A DNA stretch of 64,000 nucleotides from Sporosarcina sp. FSL K6-2383 (GTDB lineage Bacteria; Bacillota; Bacilli; Bacillales_A; Planococcaceae), in NCBI RefSeq assembly GCF_038618305.1, contig NZ_CP152017.1, positions 124,001-188,000 on the forward strand. The letters run 5' to 3'. The notes under the pieces were generated by a model that saw only the letters and a program-made list of their open reading frames with translations, was not told where the DNA came from and did no database searches. This document shows positions 25,930 to 33,602 of this stretch, piece after piece; position 1 is the first letter of the stretch; every line of letters starts with the position of its first letter. The position numbers were made by a program, and so were the translations under genes.

Positions 25930-26421
25930 CTACTCTCCAGATTTTATGTCCTCAACAGCAAAATCCTCAGCAGAGCCAGCCCAAGTCATTGCTAATAAAT
26001 AAAAAGGATAAGTAATCAGCTGTCCGATAATTACTAGCCCACTGACGGGTGCAGGTCGATCACCGCCATTTGTCATAGGAAAAAGCCCACTAAAGACGAA
26101 AACAAACAGGACGACATATGGAAACCAAAGAATCACTGACCAATAGCCCGCATTTCTACCTTCAAACCATTTTCGAATTAGGAAATAGAACAGAAAAAGC
26201 GTGACGATAAATCCGACAATATGGATAGCAGCAATCATACCGGTAACCATATTCCCTTCCCATCCCGTTACCCGATAAATTCTATAAACATTAACTTGCA
26301 GCTCAATGGATATGAATAACACAAACGCATAGAGAGCACTGAGGATGTTCACCCTCAAAAAAGTCTTCATTCGCAACCCACTCCTGAATAAGTCCTGTGC
26401 TTTAGACGTTTTCTCCTGCAA
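25930..26421 (-). CDS. Hypothetical four-helix membrane protein
   Basis: The 163-aa protein has four hydrophobic segments (about residues 19-38, 54-74, 85-110 and 125-148) and short charged termini. No motif points to a function or family. The first Met is accepted although its ribosome-binding site is weak (AGGAGAAAACG lies within the start region). It is monocistronic; a hairpin follows on the far side of its stop. Confidence 0.6.
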   Translation of the reverse strand: MQEKTSKAQDLFRSGLRMKTFLRVNILSALYAFVLFISIELQVNVYRIYRVTGWEGNMVTGMIAAIHIVGFIVTLFLFYFLIRKWFEGRNAGYWSVILWFPYVVLFVFVFSGLFPMTNGGDRPAPVSGLVIIGQLITYPFYLLAMTWAGSAEDFAVEDIKSGE

Positions 26422-26530
26422 TTAGGTTCCGAATTTTCTTTTATCGAAGATTGTTTCTCCCCAAAGTCGGGTAATTGGGGTCACCCGCAATTCTCATCAG
26501 GTGTCCTGCTTTTCAAGATGGAACGTAAAA

Positions 26531-26563
26531 GAACCCGTCCTTTTCAAATAAAAGGGCAGGTCA
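26531..26563. terminator. Hairpin between unrelated genes
   Basis: ACCCGTCCTTTT pairs with AAAAGGGCAGGT (10 of 12) around CAAAT, with a T-run on the plus side. It lies between genes at 26421 and 26638. Confidence 0.5.
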
Positions 26564-26637
26564 GTTTTTCGTAGCATAGGTTTACGAGTGACTCTGCAAA
26601 ATAGCTTTCTCTTTACTGATTTTCACCCCAAGATTAC

Positions 26638-27504
26638 TTACAACTCAGCCTTCGCCAAATAAAATGCACCTTTAATCGCAGAAAGCCCTTCAATCCCAGG
26701 TGTCACAATATATTCAGCAATCTGATCCTCTAACTGCGTGAAGGCCAAGTAATGATTATTCATCGCCTGCAAATGTTTGTAAATCACAGGTAACATCTGT
26801 CTTTGCTTCATCACCCCACCGCCAAGAATAATTCTTTCAGGTGATAGCGTTAAAATATACGTCATTAATGCATGCGCAATATAATAGCCTTCGATTTCCC
26901 ACACTTCAGGACGATTTTCTAGCAACACGGCTTTCTCGTTCCATCTTTTTTCAATCGCCGGTCCTGCAGCCAGCCCCTCCAAACAATCCCCGTGGAATGG
27001 ACACACACCTTCAAATTGATCATCGGGATGCCTTCTAACCGTGATATGTCCCATCTCCGGATGACTGATCCCTTGTAGCATCTTGCCGTAATTCACCGCT
27101 CCCACGCCAATTCCTGTACCAATCGTCATGTAAATACAGCTATCGACGCCCTGAGCAGCCCCAAACTTCGCCTCCCCCATCGCCGCCATATTCACATCTG
27201 TATCAAACACCATCGGAACATCCATGTACTCTTTTAATGAGGATAAAATATTAAAATGCTGCCATGCTACCTTAGGCGTCGTGGTGATACAGCCGTAATT
27301 TGTGGAGTTTGGATTAATATCCGCCGGACCAAATGACCCTACGCCTACTGCTTGAACCTCAAATTGCTGAAAAAACGCCTGCACTTTTTTCATTGTCTCT
27401 GACGGGGTTGTTGTCGGAATTTCAATTTGCTCAACTATATTAAAATCCATATCCCCCACAGCACAAACGAACTTCGTTCCACCTGCTTCAATTGCACCTA
27501 ACAA
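26638..27504 (-). CDS. ROK-family fructokinase/sugar kinase
   Basis: The 288-aa kinase begins MLGAIEAGGTKFVCAVG (ATP-binding start of ROK proteins). It has VMFDTDVNMAAMGEA with the catalytic Asp, IYMTIGTGIGVGAV, and a zinc-binding region HITVRRHPDDQFEGVCPFHGDCLEGLAAGPA, which is typical of Gram-positive fructokinases (ScrK/GmuE). It should phosphorylate fructose or a related sugar in the cytosol using ATP. The start is TTG with AAAGGGG about nine bases upstream. No PTS or glycosidase gene accompanies it. Confidence 0.88.
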   Translation of the reverse strand: MLGAIEAGGTKFVCAVGDMDFNIVEQIEIPTTTPSETMKKVQAFFQQFEVQAVGVGSFGPADINPNSTNYGCITTTPKVAWQHFNILSSLKEYMDVPMVFDTDVNMAAMGEAKFGAAQGVDSCIYMTIGTGIGVGAVNYGKMLQGISHPEMGHITVRRHPDDQFEGVCPFHGDCLEGLAAGPAIEKRWNEKAVLLENRPEVWEIEGYYIAHALMTYILTLSPERIILGGGVMKQRQMLPVIYKHLQAMNNHYLAFTQLEDQIAEYIVTPGIEGLSAIKGAFYLAKAEL

Positions 27505-27680
27505 AATACATTCCCCTTTCTGTGCTCTTCATGAACGAGATGCTGTTTGCTCACTAGATTAATCTAGCACTCTCTCTTAAGAATACTTTAATAATACCCA
27601 TAGTGCGAATAATAGAAATATATAATTGGTTTCACATTAAGAACAATATTATTTAATTTTATACCTCAAACACGTATAAC

Positions 27681-27709
27681 CCCGTCCTAAAATTTAGGAC
27701 GAGGTTAAC
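27681..27709 (-). terminator. Hairpin after the VOC gene
   Basis: AACCCCGTCCTA and TAGGACGAGGTT pair with one mismatch around a short A/T loop. It lies seven bases past the stop of the gene at 27716-28099. The T-run is poor. Confidence 0.6.
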
Positions 27710-27715
27710 ATGAAA

Positions 27716-28099
27716 TTACATCTGTGCAATCTGAATAAGATTGCCGCATGTATCATCGAAAACAGCTATTGTGACATCACCCATTTTGGTCGGCTCCATC
27801 GTAAACTTCACGCCATTTTCCAATAATCGCTCGTACTCTTTACGAATATCTGCAACACCAAACATTGTTGCTGGAATACCATCGGCAAATATCTTCTTTT
27901 GATACTCTTTGGCAGCAGGATGGTTATTCGGTTCTAGCAAAAGCTCGGTACCTTCTTGATTATCAGGAGAAACAAGCGTAATCCATCTGAATTCCCCCAT
28001 AGGAACGTCATGCTTTTTTACAAACCCCAGCTTTTCCGAATAAAATTCCAATGCCTTGTCTTGATCTTGTACGAATAAACTAGTAACAATGATTTTCAT
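27716..28099 (-). CDS. VOC family protein (PhnB/glyoxalase-like)
   Basis: The 127-aa protein has a single VOC module pair: TSLFVQDQDKALEFYSEKLGF near the start, GTELLLEPNNHPAAKEYQ in the middle, and AVFDDTCGNLIQIAQ at the end. Members act as metal-dependent lyases, dioxygenases or drug-sequestration proteins, and substrate is not deducible. AAAGGAGG lies before the ATG. It follows an ArsR-type regulator in the same direction, with about 100 bp between them. An ArsR-VOC pair is a common detoxification-like layout. Confidence 0.82.
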   Translation of the reverse strand: MKIIVTSLFVQDQDKALEFYSEKLGFVKKHDVPMGEFRWITLVSPDNQEGTELLLEPNNHPAAKEYQKKIFADGIPATMFGVADIRKEYERLLENGVKFTMEPTKMGDVTIAVFDDTCGNLIQIAQM

Positions 28100-28202
28100 A
28101 TTATTTTTTCCTCCTTTAATAGTTGCGAGTTATGGACCTTTGCTAACAATCTGGTTACGAGTAGAAAAATCCATACATTCATCAGATGTTTTTTTTAAAA
28201 AG

Positions 28203-28481
28203 TTAGTCAATCCATCCTTTCAACAAATTTTTAAGTGGCTCATTGTTGAATGTAAGAACTCGATATTTCCCCTTTCGTTTTGATTGTACGAGCCCTGCAT
28301 CTTCCAATACAGCAAGATGTTTTGCGATTGCCTGTCGTGAAATAGAAAGATCATGCTTCATAATAAGACGTACCGTCAGTTCATACAACGTCAGCTCGTT
28401 GCGTTCGGATAATTCGTCTACTATAAGTCGCCGTGTCGAATCGCTGAGTGCTTTAAAGATTGCGTCTTTATCCTCATTCAT
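28203..28481 (-). CDS. ArsR-family winged-helix regulator, apparently leaderless
   Basis: The roughly 92-aa protein is one winged-helix domain: MNEDKDAIFKALSDSTRRLIVDELSER, then DLSISRQAIAKHLAVLEDAGLVQSKRKGKYRVLTFN. It belongs to the ArsR type without visible metal-binding Cys residues. The longer frame to 28583 is rejected because a well-formed promoter runs through it. TTGACG, 18 bp, then TATAAT ends six bases before this ATG, so transcription should start at or next to the ATG. No Shine-Dalgarno is present. It likely controls itself and the VOC gene. Confidence 0.8.
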   Translation of the reverse strand: MNEDKDAIFKALSDSTRRLIVDELSERNELTLYELTVRLIMKHDLSISRQAIAKHLAVLEDAGLVQSKRKGKYRVLTFNNEPLKNLLKGWID

Positions 28482-28487
28482 ATATTG

Positions 28488-28517
28488 ATTATAAGCAACT
28501 CCGCGGTTGCGCGTCAA
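28488..28517 (-). promoter_or_regulatory. Promoter overlapping the ArsR start
   Basis: On the minus strand TTGACG and TATAAT are separated by 18 bp, and TATAAT lies six bases before the ATG at 28481. AGTTGCTTAT is repeated directly just upstream and inside the spacer, a possible operator. Confidence 0.6.
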
Positions 28518-28573
28518 ACATAAGCAACTGAATGGTTGCTCATGCTTAATTTTATTTATGTATCCATAATTAA

Positions 28574-28628
28574 AAGGTACCAAATCCTGAAGCAGTTTTT
28601 AAACTGTTTCTAGGACTGGTACCTTTTT
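28574..28628 (-). terminator. Long hairpin terminator after ycxB-like gene
   Basis: AAAAGGTACCA pairs with TGGTACCTTTT, extended by an imperfect inner stem that meets at TTTTTAAA. It lies just past the stop at 28651. Confidence 0.8.
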
Positions 28629-28650
28629 GATAACTTTCGTCTTTATTCGC

Positions 28651-29160
28651 TCATTGCACTTTCGATTGAATATACTGCCTCACTTCATCCACATGATCTA
28701 GCTCTCTTTTCGGAAGAATATAGGCACTCACTGAACTATTGTAGAAAAAGAAATAACCATCGTCTTCTTTAACGCTCGTTATGGCCGACCATGTCATTTT
28801 TGTTTCTTTATTGGCAGTCGTATCTACCAATCCGTCATCCGACATTTGTAGCTGATGATTGCCCAATAAATCATCATTCTTTCCCTCTTTAATCATTTTT
28901 TTAGCATTGCGGGCAATGAGTCCATAAAAATATTTCGGATAATAAATAACCCATAGTGCACTGATGATGAAAAAAGTGATAAACAGCGGTAAAAAAGGTA
29001 GATTGCCAATCACTGAATAAAAATAAGCCCCGATGATGAAGATGAATGGCGATGCAATCCTTTGTAACAACAAAGACCGCTTGCCTATTTTCGAATGCTT
29101 GATATGGTACAAATTGAAATTGATATAATCCTCTTCCGTTAACTCGTAGTGAATGTTCAT
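28651..29160 (-). CDS. YcxB family protein
   Basis: The 169-aa protein starts with the hydrophilic HYELTEEDYINFNLYHIKHSK segment. Two membrane helices follow (about residues 33-50 and 56-74). The C-terminal YcxB-like domain includes LQMSDDGLVDTTANKETKMTWSAITSVKEDDGYFFFYNS and AYILPKREL. YcxB proteins are of unknown function, often in small operons. AGGAGG precedes the ATG. It follows three small lipoprotein genes in the same direction and is the last gene before the terminator. Confidence 0.85.
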   Translation of the reverse strand: MNIHYELTEEDYINFNLYHIKHSKIGKRSLLLQRIASPFIFIIGAYFYSVIGNLPFLPLFITFFIISALWVIYYPKYFYGLIARNAKKMIKEGKNDDLLGNHQLQMSDDGLVDTTANKETKMTWSAITSVKEDDGYFFFYNSSVSAYILPKRELDHVDEVRQYIQSKVQ

Positions 29161-29181
29161 GATGTCCTCCTTTAGGTTTAA

Positions 29182-29565
29182 CTATCCTTCATACATTGCT
29201 AGATAGGGAATTTCTACACCTTCTACAATGGCAATGAGGAATCCCGTATCCGTACTATAGATTTTTGTTCCAACAGATAACTTGTTGGCGGTACCACTTT
29301 TAAAATTCCACGATATGCTCGATTGCTTTGTGATTTCTGCAATTTGTTCAACTAGTGTATAGTCTAATCCTTGAATCCAATCTACATCCTGTGCATTGGA
29401 ATGAACGATGTTATCGAGAACAAATATATCTGCCCCCGCATTTCCAAGAAAATCTTTTGGCGTTGGATTTCCTTTGTATCCTTTATCACAGCCTGTTAAT
29501 ACGAGCAATAGAACTATCACACATATTGAAAAGCGTACACAGTTTACTTTATCGATAGAAATCAT
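29182..29565 (-). CDS. Putative lipoprotein
   Basis: The 127-aa protein has a signal sequence and a lipobox LVLTGC (Cys at about residue 26), so it should be anchored to the outer face of the membrane. The mature part of about 100 residues is mixed alpha/beta and shows no known family. AGGAGG precedes the ATG. It sits 21 bp from the YcxB gene and 27 bp from the next lipoprotein gene, in a probable operon. Confidence 0.78.
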   Translation of the reverse strand: MISIDKVNCVRFSICVIVLLLVLTGCDKGYKGNPTPKDFLGNAGADIFVLDNIVHSNAQDVDWIQGLDYTLVEQIAEITKQSSISWNFKSGTANKLSVGTKIYSTDTGFLIAIVEGVEIPYLAMYEG

Positions 29566-29591
29566 ATAATCCCTCCTGACAAAAGTAGCTA

Positions 29592-30008
29592 TTACCGCTG
29601 GCTCAATACTTCTCCCGTTAATATCTCATATAAAGTTGCCGAATCTTGCTCTGTTAACTTTACATACTTATTACTATCCGCAACGATCTCCACGTTGTCG
29701 CCACTTGGCATAACCCATAGTAAATAAGATGCTATTTTGTCTTGACTGCTGTTCTTCAAGGGAAACTGAAATTGATAGTCAGCATAGCGATCCATCTTTA
29801 CTTTGGCAATTTCCCAATCAGCATTTTCCACGATTTCCTTAGCTTTATTAACTTGTTTTCTATTTGTCACTTCTTTAAAATCTTCATAATTATTTTCTGA
29901 CTCTACCTGTTTTTGAATAGTTATTTTTTGCCCCTGCACGTTGGCTATGCAACCAGTCGTTAGTAATAATAATGAAACCAACATAACGATTAGGTATATT
30001 TTATTCAT
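29592..30008 (-). CDS. Putative lipoprotein
   Basis: The approximately 138-aa protein begins MNKIYLIVMLVSLLLLTTGC, a signal peptide with lipobox (Cys near residue 20). The mature domain has a charged helical stretch (YEDFKEVTNRKQVNKAKEIVENADWEIAKVKMDRY) and a beta-rich end. ATG at 30008 has GGGGGA six bases upstream, so the longer frame starting at 30104 is not supported. It is part of the four-gene operon with YcxB and has no recognised family. Confidence 0.78.
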   Translation of the reverse strand: MNKIYLIVMLVSLLLLTTGCIANVQGQKITIQKQVESENNYEDFKEVTNRKQVNKAKEIVENADWEIAKVKMDRYADYQFQFPLKNSSQDKIASYLLWVMPSGDNVEIVADSNKYVKLTEQDSATLYEILTGEVLSQR

Positions 30009-30025
30009 TCTATCCCCCATTTTTT

Positions 30026-30484
30026 TCATCTCTGCCCAACTTCCAGTGCAAAAACGTAATAAGCATCTCCGTGCGAAACATTCTCTTCCTGTTCGTCCAT
30101 CCATCTGGTCGCGTAGTAATAATAATAAACCCCTTTTTCAACGGGTGCGACGAACTGATTGTCTTGCACTATGCTAATCTGTTCTCCACCTTCGCTTATC
30201 TGCACAATAGAGAAGTCGCTCGGTTGCGGTCCATCATTCATCATTAAAGAGATAATTTCACCAGGCTTTACACGAATAGACTCCTTACCTTCTAACATTT
30301 CAATAGGACCAACCTTGTCGACACAGGTATTTCCCCAACAATAAGTACCTAATAGTGTGTCATACGTTTCATTGCCAATCTCAATAAAGGCTCGTGGTGG
30401 CTCTTCCTCTGATAATTTATCTTTTGAACATCCCGGCAAACTCAGTCCTACAAGCGCTACCACTACTAATAACCATCTATTCAT
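30026..30484 (-). CDS. Putative lipoprotein
   Basis: The 152-aa protein starts MNRWLLVVVALVGLSLPGC, with a lipobox Cys at about residue 19. The mature part has a Cys pair (YCWGNTC near residue 48) and a Tyr-rich segment near the end, and looks beta-rich. No family is recognised. It appears to be the first gene of the operon, with GGAGGG just before its ATG, followed 17 bp later by the next lipoprotein gene. Confidence 0.78.
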   Translation of the reverse strand: MNRWLLVVVALVGLSLPGCSKDKLSEEEPPRAFIEIGNETYDTLLGTYCWGNTCVDKVGPIEMLEGKESIRVKPGEIISLMMNDGPQPSDFSIVQISEGGEQISIVQDNQFVAPVEKGVYYYYYATRWMDEQEENVSHGDAYYVFALEVGQR

Positions 30485-30701
30485 ACAAATCCCTCCGTAT
30501 AGAGTAGACGGTTTTAGTTATACAATGTTACATTTTAATGGTAATATTCTATCAATTCGAGGGGGGAATAAATGTTAATATGGTACTTTCAAGTATATTA
30601 TATAAGAAAGCGGAAAAATAGGCGATAATTCGTGTTGAAATATGCTTAACCGTAGTCGTAGTTTCAAAATAGCAATTCGTACTTGAATTGGAGGGAATAC
30701 A

Positions 30702-31388
30702 GTGAAATTTGCTTATTTGTTCGTAGTCTTATTTACTCTGAGTGCCTGTGTAAAGGATACTAGTATCAATGCACCTGCAGTCTTGGAAGATAGCAGCGCG
30801 GATCGTACTGTAAACACAGAAATTACGTCTGGTACGGAACCGAATGTAGTACAAGATCCTCCCAAATATGTAGCTAATGATGCCGGAGAACTTTCTATTC
30901 AAGATTCTGAAACGGCTTATGAACTGTGCGTGGACGCACTGACTGCCTATTATAAAGCGGTCTGGAACGGCTCGGATATTGAATTAGATACATTTATCGC
31001 TAATAATCACCTTAAGCAGTATACACAAAAGAAAATTCAATCCCAATATGATCTGAAAGGAAATTTAAATAGTAAGGTGAAAAATATTGAGATTGACACT
31101 TGGGATGTGGAATATACTGATGACGCGGATGGAGGTTATCTCTATTTACACTTACCTGCGCACATTAAAAAATTTACAGGTGGTTATGGTGAAGCCACTG
31201 AATTTCTTGTACAGAATGTAAACGGCAAGTTAGTCATTGCTGATTGGTATACAGGTGGAAAAGGTACGTATGATTTCATGGTGCGTGGAGAAAATATAAC
31301 GATTGATAACCCCAGCATTTGGAATGACAGTGAATGGGTAGAGAAATTAAATAGTAAACAGATTGAGTTTTCAGGCTCAACTCGATAG
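30702..31388 (+). CDS. Putative lipoprotein
   Basis: The 228-aa protein has a signal peptide ending in lipobox TLSAC (Cys at about residue 16). A low-complexity Ser/Thr/Asp linker (about 20-55) follows, then a roughly 150-residue domain with the start QDSETAYELCVDALTAYYKAVW and a beta-rich end. This fold hints at an NTF2-like or SnoaL-type shape, but only weakly. The start is GTG with GGAGGG six bases upstream. It is divergent from the three-lipoprotein operon. Confidence 0.75.
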   Translation: MKFAYLFVVLFTLSACVKDTSINAPAVLEDSSADRTVNTEITSGTEPNVVQDPPKYVANDAGELSIQDSETAYELCVDALTAYYKAVWNGSDIELDTFIANNHLKQYTQKKIQSQYDLKGNLNSKVKNIEIDTWDVEYTDDADGGYLYLHLPAHIKKFTGGYGEATEFLVQNVNGKLVIADWYTGGKGTYDFMVRGENITIDNPSIWNDSEWVEKLNSKQIEFSGSTR

Positions 31389-31422
31389 TTAGTTATGTCC
31401 AGCTAACTTGAAATTCAAAGTG

Positions 31423-31456
31423 AGATGGGGGCCAATAAACCAGTTTATTACCCCCA
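31423..31456 (+). terminator. Imperfect GC-rich hairpin
   Basis: GGGGGCCAATAAAC pairs with GTTTATTACCCCC with one mismatch. It sits between the convergent genes ending at 31388 and 31499. There is no T-run, so termination is uncertain. Confidence 0.5.
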
Positions 31457-31498
31457 GGCATAAACACCATATTCACGAAGTTTGAACTTTAATTTCAA

Positions 31499-32389
31499 TC
31501 AACTTACCTGTTCTATTCTCTTCCGCTTCAAAAAACCAAACTTTGTTTCCGATATGATAATCGCCACAAGAATCAGCACCGCGCCAATGACCATTTTCAT
31601 CGTCATCACTTCACTCAAAATCACAACCGAAAAAGCCATGCCCCAGAAGGCTTCCGTCGATAGAATGATAGCTGCTTTTGTTTCTGTAATAAATTTCTGG
31701 GCTACGGTTTGCAATAAGTAAGCAACCGTTGTCGAGAAAATCCCCAAGTAAAGAAGTGGCAGTAGCCCTTCCGATTCCATTGAAAACGATGTTTCCCCTT
31801 TAAAGATAACAACCATCCAGCTAATCATCGCCGCTACCGCCATTTGAACGATTGTTAGCAAAACCGCATCCTCGTTTTTAACAAATTTAGCTGTGTAAAA
31901 AATATGAAATGCAAATCCAATCGCACAGCCTAGCGTCAGCAAATCACCAATGTTCACTCCTGCAGATAGTTGAAGCGATAGCACCGCTACTCCAATCAAA
32001 GCAATCACTGCCCCGCTCAATTCAAATAAATCAATTTTCCGCTTGTACAATAAAAAGCCGATGAAAGGGACAATGACAACATTGACCGCTGTTAAAAATG
32101 CATTTTTAGAAGGAGTCGTGTATTGTAATCCTACTGTTTGAAGAATAAAAGCAACATACAAAACAAGCCCTAAGATCGCTCCATTCACAATCGTGCTTTT
32201 CTTAATATATTTAAGTTTTTTATAAAATAAAGCACATAGGATTACGAAGCCAATTAAAAATCTTCCTGCTAAAATCTGATAGGGCGTGTAGTGTTCTAAC
32301 GACACCGCACTCGCAACAAATCCACTTCCCCAGATGATTGCTGTAATAATAAGTCCTATTTCGCCAATATATTTCCGCATTTTCCCCAT
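31499..32389 (-). CDS. EamA/DMT-superfamily transporter
   Basis: The approximately 296-aa protein has ten hydrophobic helices in two EamA repeats; the first carries IWGSGFVASAVSLEHYTPYQILAGRFLIG and the second VAYLLQTVAQKFITETKAAIILSTEAFWGM. This family exports metabolites such as amino acids and drugs; the substrate is unknown. ATG at 32389 has AAGGACG four to five bases upstream. The next gene upstream on the same strand is a nitronate monooxygenase, 38 bp away from the longest start. Confidence 0.85.
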   Translation of the reverse strand: MGKMRKYIGEIGLIITAIIWGSGFVASAVSLEHYTPYQILAGRFLIGFVILCALFYKKLKYIKKSTIVNGAILGLVLYVAFILQTVGLQYTTPSKNAFLTAVNVVIVPFIGFLLYKRKIDLFELSGAVIALIGVAVLSLQLSAGVNIGDLLTLGCAIGFAFHIFYTAKFVKNEDAVLLTIVQMAVAAMISWMVVIFKGETSFSMESEGLLPLLYLGIFSTTVAYLLQTVAQKFITETKAAIILSTEAFWGMAFSVVILSEVMTMKMVIGAVLILVAIIISETKFGFLKRKRIEQVS

Positions 32390-32427
32390 CGCCGTCCTTA
32401 TAAATATCATCTATCTAGTGTATCAAA

Positions 32428-33453
32428 TCAGGTGAGGGAATGGCGTAAGCTTTCAATAATATCTTTCAGCTTTCCGCCCGTAGTCAAATGTACACTTTCG
32501 CCTGCCCACAGCGACATGTATTCCTGTTTCTCATGCTGTGCCGCCGCTTTTCGGATTTCCTTGGTCAAGTCGTTTTGGTATGGATATGGTGCAATGACCG
32601 CGTCTTTCATCTCATATATAAACTGATTGCGAATGCCACGTGCTGGTTTGCCTGAAAAAGCTTTCGTTACAACCGTGCATCCTTCACTTGCACTCAAAAT
32701 AGCTTTCTTATAGACAGGATGCGCGCCACTTTCATCTGCTGCAAGTAGTGCGGTTCCAATTTGGACTACTTGCGCACCTGCAGATAGTGCGCTTGCTAGC
32801 TGTTCTTTATTCGCAATGCCGCCCGCGGCAATGATTGGAATTTGAACGGCTGCGACGACTTCTTTTAGCAATTCATCCAACGGAATCAATGTGAATTCCC
32901 CAGTAAAGGAGCCTCGGTGTCCGCCAGCTTCACTGCCCTGTACGACAACCGCATCCATGCCCGCCTGTTCCGCTAGTTTTGCCTCTTCTACCGTCGTCGC
33001 CGTCCCGATAAGATAGACATCGTTGTCCTTTAACAGTCGTATAGTTTCGGCATCCGGCAATCCGAATGTGAATGAACAGACTCTCATGCCTTCCTCCACT
33101 ACGACTTGCACTTGCTTGTCAAACTGGGATTTCGACAACGGCGCCTCCCAAAACGGCATACCTAGCTGTTTGCCAATCGGCTGCAACGCCTCATAAGCTT
33201 CTCGTAAATAAAGCTGCTGCATTTCAACCTGATCCAACACAAACAAATTCACCGCAAATGGCTTATCAGTTCTTTCCTTTACTTTGCGAATAAACTGCCG
33301 CGTCTCCTCCGCCGACAAATAGCCCGCCCCAATCGAGCCCAATATGCCCGCTTCCGCAGATGCCACCACAAACTCCGGTGTCGTCACACCTGCCATCGGT
33401 GCTTGGATAATGGGATGCGTGATTTCAAATAACGGCATACTATTTCTACTCAT
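32428..33453 (-). CDS. Nitronate monooxygenase (2-nitropropane dioxygenase family)
   Basis: The approximately 341-aa flavoprotein has a TIM-barrel beginning HPIIQAPMAGVTTPEFVVAS, with FMN-binding and catalytic motifs GMDAVVVQGSEAGGHRG (catalytic His) and PIIAAGGIANKEQLASALSAGAQVVQIG. It should oxidise nitronates such as propionate-3-nitronate using FMN and oxygen. ATG at 33453 is preferred, with TAGGAG eight bases upstream. Upstream lies a four-unit 21-bp repeat array. It probably shares a transcript with the EamA gene downstream. Confidence 0.88.
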   Translation of the reverse strand: MSRNSMPLFEITHPIIQAPMAGVTTPEFVVASAEAGILGSIGAGYLSAEETRQFIRKVKERTDKPFAVNLFVLDQVEMQQLYLREAYEALQPIGKQLGMPFWEAPLSKSQFDKQVQVVVEEGMRVCSFTFGLPDAETIRLLKDNDVYLIGTATTVEEAKLAEQAGMDAVVVQGSEAGGHRGSFTGEFTLIPLDELLKEVVAAVQIPIIAAGGIANKEQLASALSAGAQVVQIGTALLAADESGAHPVYKKAILSASEGCTVVTKAFSGKPARGIRNQFIYEMKDAVIAPYPYQNDLTKEIRKAAAQHEKQEYMSLWAGESVHLTTGGKLKDIIESLRHSLT

Positions 33454-33481
33454 TCCATCCACTCCTATTCCCTAATTGCTT

Positions 33482-33586
33482 CTAATTGTGTACCGGCACC
33501 CTGTTATGACCGGCACGGGGCGTGTTATGCTCGCCATCGATGCAGTTATGACCGCCATGGTTACGTTTATGACCGCCTTGAACTTA
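33482..33586 (-). repeat. 21-bp period array B (four units)
   Basis: Plus-strand cores GTTATGACCGGCA, GTTATGCTCGCCA, GTTATGACCGCCA and TTTATGACCGCCT start at 33503, 33524, 33545 and 33566, exactly 21 bp apart. Read on the minus strand they encode KAVINVT, MAVITAS, MASITRP and VPVITGC. There is no ribosome-binding site for them. The array lies between two minus-strand genes. Confidence 0.75.
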
Positions 33587-33602
33587 TCTACATAGAACTC
33601 AA

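Noticed and set aside
33482..33586. CRISPR array
   Set aside because: Units are only 21 bp with no distinct spacers between repeats and no cas genes in the window.
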